Part shown: positions 49,857 through 52,067 of the stretch, piece by piece
How positions within the stretch are numbered: position 1 is the first letter of the stretch
Layout: each line of letters begins with the position of its first letter
Assembly (NCBI GenBank): GCA_964440915.1
Contig: CAYTTV010000023.1
Span: 1-52,067, forward strand
Source: CAMPJM01 sp964440915
GTDB taxonomy: Bacteria; Bacteroidota; Bacteroidia; Cytophagales; Cyclobacteriaceae
Length of the DNA: 52,067 nt
Direction of reading: 5' to 3'
Position numbers and translations under genes: made by a program
Notes under the pieces: generated by a model
Databases searched by the model: none
Seen by the model: the letters and a program-made list of their open reading frames with translations, nothing else
Told to the model about the DNA's origin: nothing

Positions 49857-50972
49857 TTGACGACATTCAAATCACTAGGCATATCCGATGCATTCATTAA
49901 GGCATTGGAGGAAAATAAGATCAATACGCCAACAGAGATACAACAGAAAGCCATTCCGTTCTTAATACAGGATGGAGGTGATTTTATTGGGCAAGCGCAA
50001 ACGGGCACGGGCAAAACCGCAGCCTATGGGTTGCCCCTGTTGCATAAAGTAGCTGCTGACGATCCCAACATTCAGGCACTTATTTTGGCTCCAACCCGCG
50101 AATTGGCACAGCAAATCGCCAAGCAGTTGTTCCGGTTTACCAAATATTCCGATAAAATATTTACCGAAGCAGTGTATGGTGGAGAAAAGATCGAACGTCA
50201 GATTTCGGCCCTTTCCAGGCCTACGCAAATACTCGTAGCCACACCTGGCAGGTTGGTCGATCTGCTGGAGCGAAATGCCATTGATCTTGGCCATATCCAT
50301 ACCCTCGTACTCGATGAAGCAGACGAAATGCTTAGCATGGGTTTCAAAAAAGAACTTGATGCCATTTTGGGGCACACCAGTGGCTCGCGAAACACATGGT
50401 TGTTTTCCGCCACAATGCCGCCCGAGATCAAACAGATCATCTCGACCTACATGGCAGAAAATGCCAAAAATATCTCGATCAATAAAAACAGCCTTGTAAA
50501 CGCTGCCATTGAACATCAGTATATAGTCTGTGATTTAAACAAGAAAGTGACATTACTTACCAACTTTCTGAAATCACAAGGCAGCCATCGGGGCATTATC
50601 TTCTGCAGGACAAAGGCAGCCTCCCAAAATCTAGTACGTGAACTCCAAAGTAAAGGCTTTTCAGCCGACGTGCTGCATGGCGACCTCCAGCAAAAGGAAA
50701 GAGAGAAGGTGATGCGGGGATTTAAGAACGAAAAGATACAAATCCTTGTAGCCACCGATATTTCTGCCAGGGGAATCGATGTGCAGAACCTGGCCTATGT
50801 CGTGCATTTTCAACTGCCCGACCAGATCGAGTATTATACCCATAGAAGCGGTCGAACAGCCAGAGCAGGCAAGAAGGGACTTTCGCTCAGTTTTATCTTG
50901 CCCCAAGAAATAAAGAGAATCAAAGGAATAGAGCAGGCTCTAAACATTACCTTTAAAGAAAAAGTAGCTTAG
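49857..50972 (+). CDS. DEAD-box RNA helicase
   Basis: A 371-aa ATP-dependent RNA helicase. Motifs in order: Q motif with F4 and the PTEIQQKAIP segment (25-34), Walker A AQTGTGKT (47-54), APTRELAQQ, VATPGR, DEAD (153-156), SAT (about 183), then ARGIDVQNL and HRSGRTARAG in the second RecA domain. It is a compact core helicase without an RNA-binding tail. Roles of such enzymes include ribosome assembly and cold adaptation. The start is TTG at 49857 (no upstream in-frame ATG before a stop), with a plausible -7 box 22 bp away. A short-chain dehydrogenase follows after 35 bp, probably in the same operon. Confidence 0.95.
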   Translation: MTTFKSLGISDAFIKALEENKINTPTEIQQKAIPFLIQDGGDFIGQAQTGTGKTAAYGLPLLHKVAADDPNIQALILAPTRELAQQIAKQLFRFTKYSDKIFTEAVYGGEKIERQISALSRPTQILVATPGRLVDLLERNAIDLGHIHTLVLDEADEMLSMGFKKELDAILGHTSGSRNTWLFSATMPPEIKQIISTYMAENAKNISINKNSLVNAAIEHQYIVCDLNKKVTLLTNFLKSQGSHRGIIFCRTKAASQNLVRELQSKGFSADVLHGDLQQKEREKVMRGFKNEKIQILVATDISARGIDVQNLAYVVHFQLPDQIEYYTHRSGRTARAGKKGLSLSFILPQEIKRIKGIEQALNITFKEKVA

Positions 50973-51007
50973 TCACTAAATCATTATCCATAAGGAAAGA
51001 TCCTATT

Positions 51008-51727
51008 ATGCAAACATTAGAAAATAAGATAGCCCTCATCACAGGAGGGAGCAAGGGCATTGGCTATGGCATAGCTGCTGCCCTCCTAGAGCAGGGAATG
51101 AAAGTAGCCATTACCAGTCGCAGCAAGGCCAAGGCCGAAGAGGCTGCTTCCGCACTAAAAGAAGCAGGAAAGGGAGAGGTGATAGGCCTGGAAGCAGATG
51201 TGCGTGATTTTGAATCTCAAAAACAAGTTGTAGATACCATTCGCACCCAATGGGGAGAGATCGATGTCTTGATAGCCAATGCGGGCTTGGGGCATTTTGC
51301 GTCCATACAGGATCTCACCCTCGAACAATGGCACGAGACGATCGACACCAACCTCACAGGTGTCTTCTACAGCATTAAGGCCAGCCTGCAGAGCCTTATC
51401 GATACCAAAGGCTACATCATCACAATCTCCAGCCTTGCAGGAGAAAACTTCTTTGCCAATGGCAGTGCCTACAATGCGTCCAAGTTCGGCCTCACGGGCT
51501 TCACCCAAGCCGCCATGCTCGATTTGCGCCATGAAGGGGTAAAAGTCACCACCATCATGCCAGGGTCGGTAGCCACATATTTCAACAATCATCAGCCCAA
51601 TGACCAAGATGGCTGGAAGATCCAAATAGAAGATATGGGCCAGATTGTCGTGGACCTGCTTCGTCTCGATCCCCGCACCTTGCCCAGCAAGATAGAGGTA
51701 CGGCCTACCCAGCCGCCAAAGAAGTAG
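51008..51727 (+). CDS. Short-chain dehydrogenase/reductase
   Basis: A 239-aa SDR of the classical type. NAD(P)-binding GGSKGIGYGIA (residues 13-23), the structural ANAG (near 90-93), catalytic S in TISSLAG (near 141) and YNASK (Y-x-x-x-K, about 155-159). A basic residue pair after strand 2 (TSRSKAKAE) suggests NADPH preference (inference). The substrate cannot be inferred; close relatives include 3-ketoacyl reductases and many orphan oxidoreductases. It starts 35 bp after the DEAD-box helicase gene and ends the gene content of the window. Confidence 0.92.
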   Translation: MQTLENKIALITGGSKGIGYGIAAALLEQGMKVAITSRSKAKAEEAASALKEAGKGEVIGLEADVRDFESQKQVVDTIRTQWGEIDVLIANAGLGHFASIQDLTLEQWHETIDTNLTGVFYSIKASLQSLIDTKGYIITISSLAGENFFANGSAYNASKFGLTGFTQAAMLDLRHEGVKVTTIMPGSVATYFNNHQPNDQDGWKIQIEDMGQIVVDLLRLDPRTLPSKIEVRPTQPPKK

Positions 51728-52067
51728 TAAAAATATTTCAGGCACAAGAGGTTAGAGACAAGTAAGCAAGGAGAAATGCTGCACTTTATTTGCGATAGCA
51801 TCAGCTGATCTTTGCTCCTTTTATATTGCTCTTCGAGAAATTAATAATCAAATAATTTTTTGGGCGGTGGCCAGGCTATCACTCCAAGTCCGGCCACCCG
51901 CTAGCCCAGCACACTTCGGGCTTTCCGTTCTATCCTTACCGCTCACCAGTATCATCTGGCTTTTGTGCCTCTCGTATTGACACCGATTATTGCCCCAAGT
52001 CTTTAGGATGCAGCTAAGGTGGAAGATACAGGCACCCGTACCTACCACAACATCAAGGATTTATCGC
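51728..52067. other. Terminal non-coding stretch with repeat copy 2
   Basis: 340 bp to the window end, containing the second dispersed repeat (51860-51944). No credible gene or terminator hairpin is seen; the frames here are short and antisense to the repeat. Confidence 0.6.
51860..51944. repeat. Dispersed GC-rich structured repeat, copy 2
   Basis: An 85-bp relative of 3110-3196 in the same orientation. Nearly identical blocks are TGGGCGGT, GGCTATC, CTCCAAGTCCGGCC, CACTTCGGGCTTTCCG and CTATCC.TACCGCTC. GGTGGCC (51867-51873) can pair perfectly with GGCCACC (51892-51898). Both copies directly follow a run of A/T that reads AAT(T)ATTT or AATTTTT. Confidence 0.8.

Noticed and set aside
49962..50516. 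184-codon frame antisense to the DEAD-box helicase
   Set aside because: Shadow of a highly conserved gene; no independent support.
51155..51745. 196-codon frame antisense to the SDR gene
   Set aside because: Shadow frame created by the GC-rich codons of the real gene on the other strand.
1..52067. CRISPR arrays, tRNA or rRNA genes, insertion sequences and prophage
   Set aside because: No regularly spaced repeats, no cloverleaf or rRNA sequences, no transposase, integrase or phage structural genes were recognised on either strand.

Overview
The window looks like a chromosome segment of a Bacteroidota bacterium, most likely a marine or soil member of the order Cytophagales (inference from gene content; no rRNA gene is present to confirm it). 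Lineage-typical markers are a short (287 aa) group 1 sigma factor, a histone H1-like mini-protein, DUF3127, TlpA/DUF4369-type lipoproteins, a PF13568-type outer membrane barrel, bacillithiol synthesis (BshB1), an alpha-oxoamine synthase resembling serine palmitoyltransferase, and TAnnTTTG-type promoters. Most of the segment is ordinary housekeeping DNA. Two runs of exactly 100 N (4073-4172 and 48706-48805) are assembly gaps, so linkage across them rests on scaffolding.

Layout. 1-3.1 kb (minus strand): a LexA-like XRE/S24 regulator with a small unknown partner, a deoxyhypusine synthase-like enzyme and bacillithiol deacetylase BshB1. 3.1-4.1 kb: an accessory patch with a dispersed GC-rich repeat, an inverted-repeat structure and an AT-rich lipoprotein with two DUF4377 repeats. 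4.2-12.3 kb (minus): M23/LysM endopeptidase (cut by the gap), thioredoxin reductase, primary sigma factor, PNPase, S15, an LptF/LptG permease and a START-like protein. 12.8-15.2 kb (plus): MFS exporter, YwbE-family protein, outer membrane barrel. 15.2-21.8 kb (minus): a three-gene signalling operon made of a 1346-aa NIT/HAMP/GAF/histidine kinase with three receiver domains, a CheR methyltransferase and a receiver-PAS-histidine kinase. 22.1-24.4 kb (minus): an acidic unknown, and a metallophosphoesterase paired with a nucleotidyltransferase-fold protein.

24.5-29.8 kb: a duplicated-domain secreted protein, the alpha-oxoamine synthase, the H1-like histone, DprA, a MerR regulator and an M23 peptidase. 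29.9-35.4 kb (plus): AlaS, GatB and a TlpA-like lipoprotein. 35.6-41.1 kb: a small xylan-type carbohydrate locus (GH43, GH10, LacI regulator, secreted beta-helix protein) with no SusC/SusD pair in the window. 41.3-43.8 kb: a YycJ-like metallo-hydrolase, AsnA, and DUF3127 with an SSB-like acidic tail. 44-46.9 kb: split proton-translocating transhydrogenase PntAA-PntAB-PntB. 46.9-52 kb: a PRC-barrel protein, a 267-aa unknown, a gap, a four-helix-bundle protein, a DEAD-box helicase, a short-chain dehydrogenase and a second copy of the dispersed repeat.

The candidates most worth following up are the dispersed structured repeat (3110-3196 and 51860-51944), the cassette-like patch beside its first copy, the NIT kinase/CheR operon that lacks a CheB, the nucleotidyltransferase/phosphoesterase pair, the bacterial deoxyhypusine synthase homologue and the SSB-tailed DUF3127 protein. 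I did not find a clear, complete, undescribed multi-gene defence or mobile system.
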